From the NCBI GenBank assembly GCA_963921425.1, contig OY992834.1, forward strand, positions 13,065,271 to 13,129,270: 64,000 bases of DNA, written 5' to 3'. This DNA comes from Dryas octopetala (taxonomy: Eukaryota; Streptophyta; Magnoliopsida; Rosales; Rosaceae). A model generated the notes under the pieces. That model ran no database searches. It saw nothing but the letters and a program-made list of their open reading frames with translations, and was not told where the DNA came from. Shown piece after piece: positions 1-15,769 of this stretch. Position numbers and translations under genes: made by a program. Numbering within the stretch: position 1 is the stretch's first letter; each line of letters starts with the position of its first letter.

Positions 1-261
1 TTGATTGCCATTATTATTGCCCCTTCTCTTTTTTTTTTTTTTTAATAAGTGAAAATTTATTTTATTTAATATTTCATTCTTCATCAAGCTAGTTAATTAC
101 ATATGATTCCATGAAATAAGATTTGGATTAGTTGTTACATAGATCCATTCAAATTTTTTATTCTTTATTCTTCATCAAGATTTGGACTGTTTTACATCCG
201 CTACACCAATTTTTCTCTTGATCCATTCAAAAAAAAAATGATATAGGTTACATGATAATTG

Positions 262-410
262 TTATGTTTTAGAAATAAATAAAGTTTGATATAGATAAGT
301 TGAGAATATTTTATATACAATTTCTTATATTTTAGAATCAATTAAAGTTGATATAGAAGTGTTGAATATATTTTATTGACAATTCTTAAATTTAGAAACA
401 AATGAAGTTT
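262..410. repeat. degenerate tandem repeat, unit about 63 bp
   Basis: Two full units and a partial third follow one another. Each begins near TTTTAGAA, continues through AAAGTT-GATATAGA and ends near ACAATT-CTTA. There is no coding content, and the rest of bases 1-436 is AT-rich with nothing else I recognise. Confidence 0.55.
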
Positions 411-436
411 TTCTTTAATTCAACATAAATTCCTTT

Positions 437-1417
437 ATAGTGTGTTTGGATGGAGAAAAAAAACTTGGAATTTAAACAAAACTCAGCATTTAAGAAATTA
501 CATGTTCTAATTTCCTTATTTGGCTCCATAAATATAGAATTTCGTAAATTCTATATGGAAAAAAACTTGGGATTTGAAGGCTGTAAATTCCAAGTTTAAA
601 TTTCACCTAAATTGGTGTCATTTTCAAAATTCCAATTTTTATAAAAAAAAAAAAGTCGTGTCCACCCATCACCTTGCCAAATTAATTACAATACCACCAC
701 CACTACCACCATGTCGCCGCTACCACCACCACCACTGCCACCGCCACCGCCACCTCTGCCGCCACCATCACCACTGCAACCACCGACACCACCTCCGCTG
801 CCACCACCACCACCTTTGCCACCACTACGACCACCACCGCCGCCACCTTTGCCACCACCACTACGACCACCACCGTCGCCACCGTCGCCACTGTTACCAC
901 CACCACCACCGACACTGCCACTGCCACCATCACTACCACTACCCGCTGCCACCACCACCAACACCACCACAGCCGCCACTATTACCACTACCATCGCCGC
1001 CACTGTCACCACCACTGACATCGCCATCACCGACACTGACACCGCCGCCGCCGCCTCCATCACCAGTGCCATCACCATCATTATTGCCGTTGCCGTCGCC
1101 ACCACCTTCACTGCCAATGTCGCCGTTGCCACCACCTCCAATACCCCAATTTTTGCCATCACCATTTCTCCCCTCGCCCGTGGGCCATCACCCCTACTAC
1201 CATCATCAACTTACCACAAACATCATTTTTATTGTTGCCACCATCACCATCACTCTTTTATAAAACTACTATAAATTTCGTATTTAAATTCCATTATAAT
1301 TACATTTATCCAAACAAGAGAATTTACAAATTCTAGAATTTTAAATCACGTCATTTTTAATTCCGTCATTTGTAAATTCCTTAATAGTTTCAAATTACTT
1401 CATCCAAACGCACCATA
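437..1417. mobile_element. non-autonomous inverted-repeat DNA element carrying a CCN-rich core
   Basis: The ends are inverted copies of each other: ATAGTGTGTTTGGATGGAG on the left, and the complement of CTTCATCCAAACGCACCATA on the right. Subterminal AT-rich parts (GAATTT..AAATTCTA) also pair. The GTGTGTTTGGATG terminus is a common type in plant MITE-like elements. No transposase is present, and I could not find a clear target-site duplication, so the superfamily is open. Its core is the CCN tract listed separately. Confidence 0.55.
689..1262. repeat. cryptic trinucleotide (CCA/CCG/CCT)n tract
   Basis: About 570 bp of imperfect CCN triplets (ACC, GCC, CTG-CCA and the like). It is strongly purine/pyrimidine-skewed and keeps every frame open on both strands. 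It therefore yields long Pro/His/Thr-rich and Gly/Val-rich open frames that I do not regard as genes. It lies inside the inverted-repeat element at 437-1417. Confidence 0.8.
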
Positions 1418-1730
1418 AGACATTTTCTTTTTCCCTTTGAATTACTTTTGTCCAATGATTATTTTAGGGTGTGGCGAAAATATTAGAAATGAATAAATTT
1501 TATTAAGGAATAACCTCAGGGTGATAGCAATTTCTTAACAAAGCGTACAATGTTAAAATTAGATATAAAAAAGAGGGAAAAATTGGCTGTCTTATTTTAG
1601 GGCGCGGACAAAATATTACAATATTTCTCCACATCCTCTTGTGAATCCAACCCTTTGCAAATTGATGAAGATAATGTTACCACCTAATGCCAGACTTTAA
1701 CGACATACAATACAAAACCATAAAAAAAAA

Positions 1731-1736
1731 TTTATT
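1731..1736 (-). terminator. probable poly(A) signal of the Rab gene
   Basis: AATAAA on the minus strand, about 260 nt past the stop codon of the Rab gene. This is a plausible 3' UTR length for this family, but the position alone does not prove use. Confidence 0.4.
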
Positions 1737-1996
1737 ACAATAACTTTGCAAAAACTGTTCTCTTTTAATTACTTCTAACTGAAAGTCCAAAAGTATGTGA
1801 CATTCTTCTAAGCTTAGCCAAACAATGCAAAAATCGCTTAACCATCCTTTAACAATCAACCAAACACAAATCTCCAATGCTACAAAAAGGTGAGACTGGG
1901 AACTGGGACAGTAACTAAGCTTTACAGACAGTTGGTGGATCAAAGAAGCATCATATAGGAATGGGGCACACAAGTTCAGTTTAAAACCCATGTTAA

Positions 1997-6971
<4,975 letters not shown>

Positions 6972-7079
6972 TCAAGGTCGAGATCTCGCCGGAGATTTAT
7001 CGGACAGATCGAGATCTCGGAGCCTCGCTCTAAATTTTCTTTGTTTTTCCTTAGTTTCGGTTTGGGACCTTGGGTGGCG

Positions 7080-7087
7080 TATTTATA
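7080..7087 (-). promoter_or_regulatory. TATA box of the Rab gene
   Basis: TATAAATA on the minus strand, about 150 bp upstream of the Rab start codon. It predicts a 5' UTR of roughly 115-120 nt, normal for a plant gene. Confidence 0.6.
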
Positions 7088-7220
7088 TCGATAATCTGTT
7101 AGAGAGAGGGAGAGAGACAAGAGAGAGACTGTGTTTTGCGCGTGAAATTGGTTTGAAGAGGCGTTCCACGAAAAGAAATGGTTAATCTCAAAATCGTTGT
7201 TTTACGCGATTAATTTCTAA

Positions 7221-7592
7221 GGCCAATTAATTACACATACACTTGAAGTTATCGTCTTTACATGTTTACCTTTTAAAATTTTAAAAATTACACATGCATC
7301 TCTTAAGATTTCAAAACTATTACATATAACCTCTTATAAGAAAAAAAATTAAATAAACAAAAAAAGAAAATATTTGTATTGAGGTTGTACCTTACACCTT
7401 GAGTAATCTTATTAGGTCATTTTATCCCTTAGTATGTCTTTTTGCATCATTTTTCATCATTTTTCGTCTCACTATAGTGGGTTATATGCAACAATTTTGA
7501 AACCTTAGGGGTGTATGTGTAATTGTTGAAACCTCAGGGGGTGTATGTGACAAAACGATAAATCTCAGGGGGTGTAAATATAATTAACTCAA
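7221..7592. mobile_element. MITE with long inverted arms (MULE-like)
   Basis: The left arm (AATTAATTACACATACACTT..TTATCGTCTTTACA) pairs with the right arm (TGACAAAACGATAAATCTCAG..GTGTAAATATAATTAACTC). Inside each arm a motif of the type ACACATACACC-CCTGAGG-TTT recurs. Flanks AATTTCTAA and AATTTTTTA could be a decayed 9-bp duplication. There is no coding content. Confidence 0.55.
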
Positions 7593-7599
7593 TTTTTTA

Positions 7600-7905
7600 C
7601 CCAAAAAAATCGGCTACCGAAGGGTTCGATTTTGTTGTTGTCTTTTTTGTTTCGGTTGGTAAACCGTTCCGAACCGCCATGATCAGGATCGGAAACGACA
7701 TGGAAACCACCCCCTTCGGAACACTAAAAACCTGACCGATCCTTCCAATATTGCCGACCGATCCCTACAGATCTCGAAAAGTCGGTAATCGACATGAGTT
7801 GAATCGGCAATGGATCTTTTTTGTTACATTTCGTCTCCTTTGGTTTGATAGTCGGCTCCGATGTTTTGGTTCAGTTACCGAATCGATTCCACCCTTGTTA
7901 ATTTC
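7600..7905. mobile_element. degenerate hAT-like MITE with CGGTT/CCGAACC motifs
   Basis: GC-richer than its surroundings. It has repeated GGTTCGG/CCGAACC/CCGATCC words in both orientations, and a right end reading ACCGAATCGATTCCACCCTTGTTA whose complement (TAACAAGGGTGGAATCG) is a familiar hAT-type terminus. The left end is degraded, so the boundary is approximate. Confidence 0.35.
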
Positions 7906-8395
7906 TGCATTATGAGGTTATTAGTATATAGTTGTAGAGTACTTTACTAATTTACCTCTAACTATTATAGGCATGAGAATATTTTTGACGCTCTAGTCTG
8001 CCAGTACCAAGAGAATATTTTTCATACCTTTAACTGTAGATTAAGTGGCATTTTATAGGCATTTAGCACTTGGGCTCCAAGTGTCATAATCCTTGATATT
8101 CATGAACCCACCACCATCCATGATCACATTCATCAAGTCATGAGTACCCTAATGGGCGGTAGTGATTCATGGTCATGTGGGCTTCTTGCCATGGTCATAC
8201 ATGTTATTAAACACTTATACCCTGATCATGCATGTAAGCACTTATGCCTTGATCATCAAATTCCACCCATTAGTCTTATGACCACTCATATGATCATGGT
8301 AATGATGATAGTGAATTCTTCCTTTTGTTATAGCTCCACTTCCCCAATTGTAGAGTGCATAATAAGTGGTTAGAATATATATATATATATATATA
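7906..8395. other. gene-free AT-rich spacer
   Basis: I see no gene. It contains several TGATCATG-type palindromic words around 8220-8310 and a (TA)n run just before the next MITE. Confidence 0.5.
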
Positions 8396-8397
8396 TA

Positions 8398-8740
8398 TGC
8401 CCTAAGGGATCCCTTATGGAGTCCGCTCTATATTATATTTCAACTATCGAAACCGTCTATTTTGTAGGTCTCTATTCCAAGATCATCTATGTAAAAAATT
8501 AAACAAATCGAAAACCAATAAGATATTTAATTTTGAAAAAATTAATAAACGAACCAAATGCTTTTGATAGATACTTGAAATGGTGACCATTTAATCAACA
8601 GTCAAATAGTTTCCGATTTACCTAATTTTTTGCAAGGAAGAGCCTTCAATGGAGACCAAAAAAATATATGGTTTCGATTATCAAAATACAATATGGAGTA
8701 AACCCCACAAAGGATCCCTCAAATAAGCTTATTTAGGGGA
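8398..8740. mobile_element. MITE with about 110-bp inverted arms
   Basis: Left arm CCCTAAGGGATCCCTTATGG..TATCGAAACCGTCTATTTT..AAAAAATTAAACAAATCG pairs with the complement of the right arm (CGGGATTTACC-type words near 8625 through AGGATCCCTCAAATAAGCTTATTTAGGGG near 8712). It shares the GAAACCG..AAAAAATTA..AAATCGG layout with the elements at 14.6 kb and 53.6 kb, so it belongs to the same broad family. Confidence 0.6.
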
Positions 8741-9095
8741 TATATACATATAGTCCTTCTCTAGAGATAATGTCAAAAAATTTCAAAATTTGATGATACC
8801 GACATAGTATCAACATGGGGTAGATAGTATGTCGACACGAAATTTCAAAACTTGCTGCAGCACATCAGAACTTGTTGCAACACATCATCTGTGTTAACAC
8901 ACTGTCTACCTCGTGTCAACAATATGTCGGCGTTCGCAAATTTTGAAAAATGCAATCATCCGCTCTAGCTTTGTATTAACTTACTAATTTGTAGTTTTAG
9001 AGCATTTTTGTATATATATATGTGTGTGACAATTTATGGTCTCACAGTTTAATAATATTTTTCTCCAAATTAGTACCCAAAATCTGTCTTAATTT

Positions 9096-9438
9096 GAGGA
9101 TGTCCCCAATTGGGATTTTACTGGATTTTAAAGAAGTTTGCAGATTTCATAGATTCTATAGATTTTTATTGACTTCCTTAGAATCCATCAAAATTTAAGA
9201 GGGAAAAGTTGAAATTTTCATAGCCCTTGTTATTTGAACAAAACCCATCAAAATCCACTGAAAACGTCACTTAATGAAATCTATGAGTTTTTTAGAACAT
9301 TTAAATTTCTAAGGAATCTATTAAAATCTAAGTTTGGGACACCTAGATTTCTATAGAATCCATACAAATCTTAAATGAGAACATTTAGATTTTGTTGGAT
9401 TTTTAAAATCCATTAAAATCCGAATTGGGGACACCCCC
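9096..9438. mobile_element. MITE with inverted ends GGATGTCCCCAATT
   Basis: The left end GAGGATGTCCCCAATTGGGATTTTA pairs with the complement of the right end TAAAATCCGAATTGGGGACACCCC. Sub-repeats of TAGATTT-CTA-AGAATCCAT run through the interior. Flanks CTTAATTT and CTTAAATC may be a decayed 8-bp duplication, which would fit hAT. Confidence 0.55.
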
Positions 9439-9933
9439 TTAAATCTTCCTCCATCAAATAAAAGGAAATTATGATTTCTTTACTCTAAGAGATAAGTACC
9501 ATTTTATTTGCTTCAAATGCTAAAAGGATATGGTGGGGGTGATGGAAGCCATGGAAGATTTGCCATGGCCATAGGAAGAAGGATATATATGATATGAGAG
9601 GGATGACCAATAAATTTTTATTTTTATTTTCTTTTTAAAGCAAAAGTAAAAAGATAAAAGAAAATGATGGTATTTGCTTTTATCTTTTTATTGGGCCACA
9701 TGACAAAAGAGTCCTTCTGCTAAAGTACCTTGTATGAGAACCAAATGATGGTATTTGCCAAATCCTAGTAAGATTTAAACATGAAATCTCATTTTAAAGC
9801 TCCACCTAAATAAGTGTCATTTCAAGTATCTTTACAACTTGGCTTTGTCTAAACTTAGACAAAAAAAACACGAAACTCAACCAAAAACCCCGAGCATTAG
9901 ACTTAGGACTCAAGATCTCAAGTCTTATACGAA

Positions 9934-10580
9934 TAGAAATGGAACGGGTGGGGCGGGGCCAGGTTTCGCCTCCTCATCCCCGTCCCCATGAAAAATCTCC
10001 ATCCTCATCCTCGCCTCATTCCCCTTTAGGGATTCCTCGTCCCCATCCTTGTTGGAGAATCAGATTCCCCACAAAGAACGAGTTCCCCATTTAGATTAAA
10101 ATATAATAAAGATTAAGTAAAATTAACATATCAAACTATTATATGCTATATAAAAATATAGCATATGTATAATAAGTAAACATAAATGAAAGTAATACAA
10201 GTATACTATTAAAATAATATATACTTGAAAGTAAACATATATAACATATATGTATAATAGTGATTGACATGCATGTTGCACAATATATTTTATATTTTTT
10301 GTATTTATATAATATAAATTATATAATTTATAATGTATAAATATATAAATATTATAAATTAATATAAAATTTGAATTAGAACACTCAAACAATTATATAA
10401 ATATATAAAATACAATAAAATGTTAAATGGGGATAGGGACGGGGACGGAACTCTATTTCTCATCCCCCCAACTCGAACCAGAGTCGGGAAATGAAATTTT
10501 TCCCATCCCTACTTTTTGTTCCCCAAAGATGTCCCATTTGGGGCGGGGATCCGGTTTGGTAGGGAGAATTGTCATCCCTA
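9934..10580. mobile_element. degenerate hAT-like element with GGGACGGGGA ends
   Basis: GC-rich arms flank an AT-rich core. The left arm reads GGGTGGGGCGGGG..CCCCGTCCCCATGAAA and the right arm GGGGATAGGGACGGGGACGG..GGTAGGGAGAATTGTCATCCCTA. The arms are inverted copies and the right terminus (TAGGGATGACAATT in reverse) is hAT-like. No matching 8-bp flank remains. The open frame in the right arm is not a gene. Confidence 0.5.
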
Positions 10581-11239
10581 CTGATAAATCGAGACTCCAT
10601 AGCCTTAACCTCATGACTCGGGCACCAGGGTCCGTACATGGGACCCCTGTGCGAGGACGTCAAACTCAAGACCTTAGGACCTTAGACTCCGAACCCCTTA
10701 GAATTGAAAAATCATACCTAGAATTCAGGACCCAACTCAAGACCTCAGACTTTGAACTTTGGACCCAAAATTTCGACAATCGAAAACCGAAAACCAAGAA
10801 CCAGGACCCCGGATGTACGCATATAATATGGTATTTAATAACTATACGCTAATCATAAATGAAATCTTGAATGAAACAAATTTTCAATTAGAAAAAGAAA
10901 TAGGGACGCTATGATAACATCAATTATATAGGGCAAAACACTCGGAATACCAACTTTTTATTTATTTATTACTTTTTTCTTTTAAAAAAATCACAAAGAC
11001 CCGATAATTTGTTTTTGTAACTATATTAGGAACCATATCTAGGCCCTTTTTTTTTTTTTTTTTGGCAAGTTATTTTGGTCCACTCTACATGGTAAGTTGG
11101 TGAGCCTTCTGACCAAAAGTAAAAAGGTTGAGATATTACTTCCTAATTGACACCCTGGCAACTATTTCCAATTATCACCAATTGATGTTTATCCTAGTCT
11201 CTCATCGATCACTGGATAAGCATTTCTTTCTTCTTCTTT

Positions 11240-11410
11240 TTTTGAGTGAATTAGATTTTAATACCTCATGTCTAAGTTGTTTTGCGACTTAATACCTCAA
11301 TTCTAAAAAATTAAAATTAAATATCTCAACTTTAGTTTTTTTGACAATTTCATACCTTCGTTACTGCCTCCATCAAAACATGAAATCATTTTTAATTTAG
11401 GTCATTACTT
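11240..11410. repeat. one-armed copy of the TACCTCAA repeat family
   Basis: AATTAGATTTTAATACCTCA..TTTGCGACTTAATACCTCAATT..GACAATTTCATACCTTCGTTA resembles the arms of the element at 12480-13424. Only one arm is present, so this is a fragment. Confidence 0.5.
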
Positions 11411-11619
11411 CATATTTGAAAATATCCATTAATTTGAACAAATAGCTTACCAAAATCTCCATACTCACTTTCCAATTATACACTACAGACTCATTATAAA
11501 ACCCAAGTTAAAAACCCTAAATTCTCAACCGTAAAACTTCAATTCTCATTTTCGGCAAAAAAAAAAACTTCAATCCTCACCATGGTCACTATCATGAAGA
11601 AAATTTTCTAGGGAAAAAT

Positions 11620-11800
11620 TTTCAAACAGGACACCTATTTTGGGGTCAATCTTAGTTTAGGACACCACTTTGGGTTTGTCTTAGTGTAGGACACATATTT
11701 AGGGTTTGTGTTAGTTTGGGACAATCCGTCAACTCCGTTAACTTTTCCGTCCAAAAAGGGATAATTTGGTCATTTTATATTTTTAAAACAAAAAAAAAAA
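11620..11800. repeat. repeat with iterated GGACAC-TTTGGG-TT..TTAG motifs
   Basis: Three spaced copies of a unit like GACACC-ATTT-GGGTTTGTCTTAGTTT are followed by CCGTCAACTCCGTTAACTTTTCCGTC. This pattern is typical of plant MULE-like MITE arms. The second arm is not visible, so I take it as a fragment; it lies just upstream of the B3 relic. Confidence 0.4.
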
Positions 11801-11826
11801 CCAGTGACACATTGGATCATATTTTT

Positions 11827-12129
11827 CGATATTGGTCTATCGACCAAGTCAACTTTGTGTCAAAAGGTAACAAGTTATTAGTTAGAGTATGAGATGTTAC
11901 TGATACTAATAGCCCTATTTGGAGGTATAGTGGTGAGAACATATTTATAAAATTAATGGAAAAAGGGCCTTATCATGATGAATATTATGTTTTTGGGTGG
12001 ATGGATTTGGTCCATGTTAGGTGTATGAAGCAAGGAGATACAATTGGGTTGGCTTGGGATAATAGATTTGGAACTTTTCAGTTTAAGTTATTGAGCAGAA
12101 TGAATGGGGAAAGGGTGCAATCATTTTAG
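11827..12129 (+). pseudogene. B3-domain protein relic (DUF313-like)
   Basis: The frame at 11827-12129 reads as the second half of a plant B3 DNA-binding domain. The visible words are DQVNFVSKGNKLLVRV, then DVTDTNSPIW, YYVFGWMDLVHVRCMKQGD, and TIGLAWDNRFGTFQFKLLSR. The GDTIGLAWD..F.F.LL block is the characteristic end of this B3 subfamily. A TGA stop interrupts the frame at 11890-11892, where a Trp would be expected, and no start or N-terminal part is visible upstream. I infer a dead fragment of a lineage-expanded B3 family, perhaps moved by a transposon, since repeat arms lie on both sides. Confidence 0.6.
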
Positions 12130-12479
12130 ATCAAAGAGTGTGAGTTCTATTTTGTATTTCTTTGTTTTCATTCATTATGAGAGTTTTTAATTTCCCCAAT
12201 TGAGCTTAGTGAATTTAGAATTTTGTCTTTAGTTTGACGGATGTAGTACTTTAGCAACTTCTTTTATTGAATGAAAGTGCTATTTTATTTCATACTTTTT
12301 GAACAAAACTACATCAGAATTAAGGATAAATATAAAATTTCATAACATCTTTTCACTGTGAGTGTTCTAATTAACGATGATAATTGATGTTTTTCTCATG
12401 TGTATTTTTTATTTATAAAGACTATAACTAGATGTCTTAATATAATTTTACTTTTTTTTTTTCTTGTACACATACAATT

Positions 12480-13424
12480 GAGCAAGTTAAATTTTTAGTA
12501 CCTAAAGTTTGAGTCGTTTTTAATTTGGTCCCCTAATTTCAAAAAGTTGCAATTGAGTACCACAACTATGATTCCGTGTCAAGTTCATACCTCCATTATC
12601 CATTCCATCAAAATGATCGTAAATTACTTATGTGGCGCATGATTAGGTGTCAACTTAGTCCAAAACTTGGGCCATGTGAACAAAAAAAAAATGAAAAACT
12701 TATTTGCAACCTTTATACATAAAATAAATAGTAAACTAAATTAATTAAAAGAGAAAAATTAAAAAAACCTAGTAGTCCCCAATTCGCAACCCCTCCTCCC
12801 TCTCTACAATAATCGGCAAGCCCCCTCCTCCTTTTATTGACGATCACGGGTTGGTGTGAGGTGGCTTTTAATCTTTTTTTTTTTGTTTATGTTTTAATCG
12901 GGTTGTTTTTTTAATCTTATTTTTAGTTTGTTTTTACTTATATAAGTTTTAGAGAAAATTAAATTTTAGTACCTCAATTATAATATGTTTTTCAAGTTAG
13001 CACCTCAATTTTAAAAAGTTGCAAATTAATACCTCAATTTTCATTTTGTGGCAATTTCACACCTCTGTTACACATTCCGTTAAACTGACCGCTAAATATT
13101 GCTGATATGGCCATTATGAGGTATTGACCTGGCTTTTTTTTAACTGTCAGCAATAAACTCAAGGATCTCGTTAATTTTTACATGTTATTTATTGTTTATG
13201 TGGCTTCATTAATACACGTGGCTTAAATTTTGGCTAAATCTAAATCGAAACCTAAGCATGCAACACATAAGTACCACGTTAGCAATTAACAATCATTTTG
13301 ATGGAATGGATAATAGAAAACTTGACATGAAATCATAATTGGGTTACTTAAATAGAACTATTTAAAATTGAGGTACCAAGTTGAAAAACAACTCAAACTG
13401 GAGGTATAAAAATGTAATTTGCAT
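12480..13424. mobile_element. MITE with about 150-bp inverted arms, TACCTCAA family
   Basis: The left arm (TTTTTAGTACC..AGTTTGAG..TATCCATTCCATCAAAATGAT near 12600) is matched by the complement of the right arm (ATCATTTTGATGGAATGGATAATAG near 13290 through CAACTCAAACTGGAGGTATAAAAATG near 13385). A third arm copy in the left orientation lies at about 12955-13100 and suggests nesting or internal duplication. I see no transposase and no clear target duplication. Confidence 0.65.
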
Positions 13425-13589
13425 AATATAATTTTACCATTTATTAAAAAGTGTGGTGTCAGTTATGAATTTTGTGTTTGGATGAAGGAGGGACCTAAGT
13501 GGTTGTTCTCTATTCAAGATGTATGATATATATATATATATATCATTCAATTATATAGGAGAAAATTGAATCATGGACTTAAGACGCTA

Positions 13590-13705
13590 ATGTTTTGATT
13601 TTTTTTATCATCAACAATTAGCGTTCATAGTTTTGAACTCATGACCTCCTCCCACAAAGGAGACACTAGGTGATACCATTGGACTAAATAGTCATTGCAA
13701 TGTTT
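13590..13705 (-). mobile_element. tRNA-derived SINE fragment
   Basis: On the minus strand, TTTAGTCCAATGGTATCACC (A-box-like) is followed about 35 bp later by GGTCATGAGTTCAAAAC (B-box-like). These are the split promoter elements of a plant SINE head. The T run at its plus-strand left end would be the A-rich tail. Confidence 0.55.
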
Positions 13706-14026
13706 TGACTTGTTTGACTTGGGTAATATAACATTCAATTAACAAAAAGAAAGCCTTATCTACCTAAACTTTGGGCCCGATCTCACTTCATTACTTACTA
13801 ATAAAACTATGCTAATTTACCACCTAAATTTAAATTTTTTGCAATTTTCTCAAGATTTCCGTCCAAATACAGTCAATTGCATTGCACATGACCTTTATTT
13901 AAGGGATATTTAGTATTTTTATGCCACTATGAGATTTTTTAGAAGTTCTTCTATATATACCCTAAAATACTATCTCAATACCCAAAAGATCTCTAATTTA
14001 CCCACAAATCATATTAAACCCCACTG

Positions 14027-14034
14027 CCTTACCC
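14027..14034. repeat. 8-bp target-site duplication, left copy
   Basis: CCTTACCC immediately before the hAT element. The identical octamer sits at 15621-15628. Confidence 0.85.
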
Positions 14035-15620
14035 TAGGGGTCGGCAATGGGCCCGACCCAAATTTTTCGGGTTCGGGCCGGACTCGGGCTTGAATGATAG
14101 AAGCCCAATAGGGCTTTCGGGTCGAGCCGGGCCTGGCTTGGGCTTTAATACACAAGCCCAAGGCCCGCCCATCGGGCTTTGGCTTGCGGGCTTGGAGGGC
14201 CGGGTCAGGCTAGGCCCGAAAGGGCAGCCCAAAATGGGCCCAAAGCTTGTTTAGACACATATATATCTTCAAAAAAAATATAGGATTTTGGCTATGTTGT
14301 GATTTAAACATGAGACCTCACATAACAAGGTTTAACTCTCAACCAACTGAGTTGACTAGTTTATTTGTTAAGTTTGTGAATCATAACATATTTAATAGCT
14401 CTTTCATTTGTTTACTTCAATAAATTATTAATATGCTTATTAAGTTATTATATAATACAATTATGTTAGTAATAGTGTAATGCCATAAATAATAAACTTT
14501 TAAAATTATATACAACATTACAACTATAATAAAACATAAATGTACATATGTTTTATTATATATTTTATTACATATTTTTATAAACAAACGATGCAATTGT
14601 GTTGTCAACGATCCGAACCGTTCAAATTTTAGTTCCTCACTCAAAGATAATTCGTGCAAAAAATTAGCTCAGAGATGTAAAAGTGACATAATGGTGGTCG
14701 AATTAATGAACGATCATGGTTTTTCTAATGATGATCGAATGGGTAGATGAATTTCGATTTAGCCGATTTTTTGTACGGATGATCTTTGACTATGAACATA
14801 GAAAATGAACGGGTCAGATTGTTGAAATCACGTTGTGGTCTTCATAATTATGGAAACAACAAGGTTTCAACGGAAAAGTTATTAGAATTACTCTTCAAGT
14901 GTATTTATATGTAGAAGCTCACATATCGATCGTGTTTTCAACGATCTGAACCGTTCAAGTTTTAGTTTCCCACTCAAAGAGAATTCTTGTAAAAAATTAG
15001 CTTAATCGGAGATGTAAAAGTGACGTAACGGTGGTCGAATTAATGAACGATTATGATTTTTCTAATGATAATTGAATAGGTAGATGAATTCTAATTTAGC
15101 CGATTTTTTGTAAGTATGATATTTGACTATGAAAATAGAAAATGAACAGTTCAGATCGTTGAATTAATGAATTGACGATCGTGGTTTAATAACTTTAATT
15201 ATAGTTGTATTATAAAAGTTGTATATACACATATACATTTATGTTTTATTATAGTTGTAATGTTATATATAATTTTAAATGTTAATTGCTTTATTATTTA
15301 TGGTATTACATAGCTTACACTATTACTATTTACTAACATTATAATATTATATAATAACTTAATAAACATATTAATAATTTATTAAAGTAAACAAACGAAA
15401 AACCTATTAAATATGTTATGATTCCCAAATTCGGCTTTGGGTCGGGCTTTGGGCGGGCCTAAACGGGCCGGGTTTCGGGCGGCCCATGGACTTCAATGGA
15501 ATGGCCCAAGCCCAACCTAAGGGACTTTCGGGCCGGGCCGGCCCAAATTTCAGGCCAAATCGGGCTTCAGGCCTAATGGGCCGAGCGGGCTTCGGGTCTT
15601 GGGCTTTTTGGTGAGGCCTA
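14035..15620. mobile_element. non-autonomous hAT-type element, 1,586 bp
   Basis: The element is bounded by a perfect 8-bp duplication CCTTACCC, the size hAT transposases leave. The ends TAGGGGTCGGCAA and (in reverse) TAGGCCTCACCAA are hAT-like inverted termini. Both subterminal zones are rich in GGGCCGGGC/GGGCTTGGGCC words. Further in, a roughly 120-bp AT-rich block at 14430-14552 is repeated inverted at 15220-15345, so most of the element can fold back. The centre holds a tandem duplication of a 300-bp block (starting near 14609 and 14940, GATC-GAACCGTTCAA). There is no transposase frame. Confidence 0.88.
14283..14372 (-). mobile_element. tRNA-like SINE head inside the hAT element
   Basis: On the minus strand, GTCAACTCAGTTGGTTGAGAG (A box) and GAGGTCTCATGTTTAAATC (B box) are separated by about 20 bp, as in a tRNA or tRNA-derived SINE. 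The folded acceptor stem is not convincing, so I do not call a tRNA gene. Confidence 0.5.
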
Positions 15621-15628
15621 CCTTACCC
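15621..15628. repeat. 8-bp target-site duplication, right copy
   Basis: CCTTACCC, identical to the octamer at 14027-14034 across the hAT element. Confidence 0.85.
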
Positions 15629-15769
15629 TTTCTCCCTCTATAACTGACTGCAGCAGCTACCCCACTGTTAGCGATACCTTGCTTTGACCACCTTGTTTTC
15701 CCTCCTTCCTACCGACCAGCCCCTCCCCTTTCACCTTCCAAAACACGTTAATTGGCTTGTTCACTTTAA

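Noticed and set aside
574-1274. Long Pro/His-, Thr- and Gly/Val-rich open frames on both strands
   Set aside because: They arise from one CCN triplet tract that leaves all frames open. There is no domain and no usual codon pattern, and the tract lies in an inverted-repeat element.
10427-10852. 141-aa plus-strand frame
   Set aside because: Begins in the GC-rich arm of a degenerate hAT-like element, with no recognisable domain.
14283-14372. Possible tRNA gene on the minus strand
   Set aside because: A and B boxes are present, but I cannot form a convincing acceptor stem and anticodon arm. A SINE head is the better reading.
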